From JBCCDY01 sp039030555 (GTDB taxonomy: Bacteria; Bacteroidota; Bacteroidia; Cytophagales; Cyclobacteriaceae): a stretch of DNA of 64,000 bases. The translations under genes and the position numbers were made by a program. Where the stretch lies: contig JBCCDY010000017.1 in assembly GCA_039030555.1 (NCBI GenBank), positions 1 through 64,000 on the forward strand, read 5' to 3'. The first letter of the stretch is position 1. Each line of letters begins with the position of its first letter. Of the stretch, positions 63,281 to 64,000 are shown one piece after another. The notes under the pieces were generated by a model that saw only the letters and a program-made list of their open reading frames with translations, made no database searches and had not been told where the DNA came from.

Positions 63281-64000
63281 ATTCTCCAAAAACTCAAATC
63301 TTTAGGTCCAGCCATTCTAATTACCTCAGCTTTTATTGGTCCGGGTACTGTTACCGTATGTTCTCTGGCGGGCTATCGATTTGGGTACTCCTTGATATGG
63401 GCACTGTTATTTTCCGTTACAGCTACAATCGTGCTCCAGGAAATGGCTGCACGCCTTGGTTTAATCAGTGGGAAAGGGCTAGCCGAAAATATTAAAATAG
63501 AACTGAATAAAATAAAGTGGCTTAAGTATGTAGCACTGATACTGGTATTTAGTGGTATTCTGGTCGGAAATGGTGCTTATGAGGCCGGGAATATAGGAGG
63601 AGCGGTTCTTGGAATGGAAACCCTGATCGGAACCATAAGAGTAGTAGCTGATATAGAGGATATCGTCTTCGATATCAATATCTGGGGCATCGTTATTGGA
63701 CTGGTTTCTACTATTCTGATACTTCGAGGAAATTACAAGCTCATAGAACGGTCTATGATATTCCTGGTCACGATCATGAGTGTCGTTTTTGTGGTGGCAG
63801 CGGTAGCCATAAAACCCGATCTTTCTGAACTTCTTAATGGATTGGTTCCCTCTATTCCTGATGGGGGGATTCTGTTCGTAGTTGGTTTGATCGGTACCAC
63901 TGTGGTTCCGTATAATCTTTTCCTTCACAGCTCATCTGTAAGCCAGAAATGGAAATCGGAAAATGATCTGGGTACCGCTCGTTTTGATACCTTTTTTGCT
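63281..64000 (+). CDS. NRAMP-superfamily divalent metal transporter, partial, variant metal site
   Basis: The frame is open from 63269 to the window edge, about 240 codons from ATT 63281. It translates to a NRAMP-type membrane protein: LKSLGPAILITSAFIGPGT opens TM1, VLQEMAARLGLISGKGLAE fits TM2-3, GNGAYEAGNIGGAVLGME TM3, and GTTVVPYNLFLHSSSVSQKW TM6. In canonical NRAMP proteins TM1 carries DPGN and TM6 MPHN; here they read GPGT and VPYN, so the Asp, Asn and Met metal ligands are missing. No ATG, GTG or TTG precedes TM1; the likely start is ATT 63281, two bases after the methyltransferase stop. It continues beyond the window. Confidence 0.75.
   Translation, partial: MLQKLKSLGPAILITSAFIGPGTVTVCSLAGYRFGYSLIWALLFSVTATIVLQEMAARLGLISGKGLAENIKIELNKIKWLKYVALILVFSGILVGNGAYEAGNIGGAVLGMETLIGTIRVVADIEDIVFDINIWGIVIGLVSTILILRGNYKLIERSMIFLVTIMSVVFVVAAVAIKPDLSELLNGLVPSIPDGGILFVVGLIGTTVVPYNLFLHSSSVSQKWKSENDLGTARFDTFFA

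Noticed and set aside
63479..63928. 149-codon open frame on the minus strand
   Set aside because: It is fully antisense to the NRAMP-type gene, is rich in Tyr/Asn/Ser/His, and resembles no protein; the plus-strand frame has a clear family match.
1..64000. tRNA, rRNA or CRISPR array
   Set aside because: No T-loop GGTTCGAATCC-type block, rRNA segment or regularly spaced repeats were seen in the intergenic regions by reading; a covariance search was not possible.

Overview
The window is AT-rich DNA from a member of the Bacteroidota, most likely a free-living Cytophagales (Flammeovirgaceae/Roseivirga-like) bacterium. The evidence is the gene content: a C-terminal type IX secretion sorting domain, a FecR/STN-TonB-receptor unit, 800-residue MacB/FtsX permeases, LytTR and AraC regulators with membrane domains, DUF2452 and DUF6515 proteins, and many short lipoproteins. 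No rRNA, tRNA or CRISPR array was seen. The genus is an inference.

Layout. Positions 1-966: the left end of an IS3-family element inserted inside a gene for a secreted protein. 1100-8715: a small membrane protein, an EF-G paralogue, a DUF6515-type protein, a membrane protein ending in a phospho-acceptor-like helix without a kinase domain, and two tandem MacB-type permeases. 8954-13475: a lipoprotein esterase, a DUF2452-nitroreductase pair, and a fatty acid desaturase with a ketopantoate reductase. 13559-19181: a 1465-residue hybrid histidine kinase and a serine hydrolase. 19182-24661: a PKD lipoprotein flanked by two decayed Kef-antiporter tails, an AraC regulator, an internalin-type LRR protein and a TPR protein. 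24981-29048: DoxX, CorA, DUF2214 and RskA-type anti-sigma genes on the minus strand, then a desaturase.

29306-35997 is a plus-strand cluster: a secreted protein, a second kinase-less phospho-acceptor-like membrane protein, a GCS2 amidoligase fused to CBS domains overlapping an aspartoacylase-type amidohydrolase, and a GAF/coiled-coil receptor without an output domain. 36037-46564 holds a 1234-residue T9SS cargo mosaic, a VOC protein, a coiled-coil lipoprotein, and a LytTR regulator divergent from a large ABC permease. 46589-53338 is a complete TetR-RND adaptor-RND pump-TolC-DUF2141 efflux operon with two matching palindromic operators. 53613-60994 contains an ECF sigma/FecR/TonB-receptor/GIN-lipoprotein unit with a YoeB-YefM toxin-antitoxin pair between sigma and anti-sigma. 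The window closes with a PLP decarboxylase, an FkbM methyltransferase, and the start of an unusual NRAMP-family transporter that lacks the canonical metal-binding residues and an ordinary start codon.

Most genes look like ordinary chromosomal content of the group. The most interesting items are the two kinase-less phospho-acceptor proteins, the amidoligase/amidohydrolase pair, the variant NRAMP gene, the TetR and LytTR operator patterns, and the duplicated Kef remnants.
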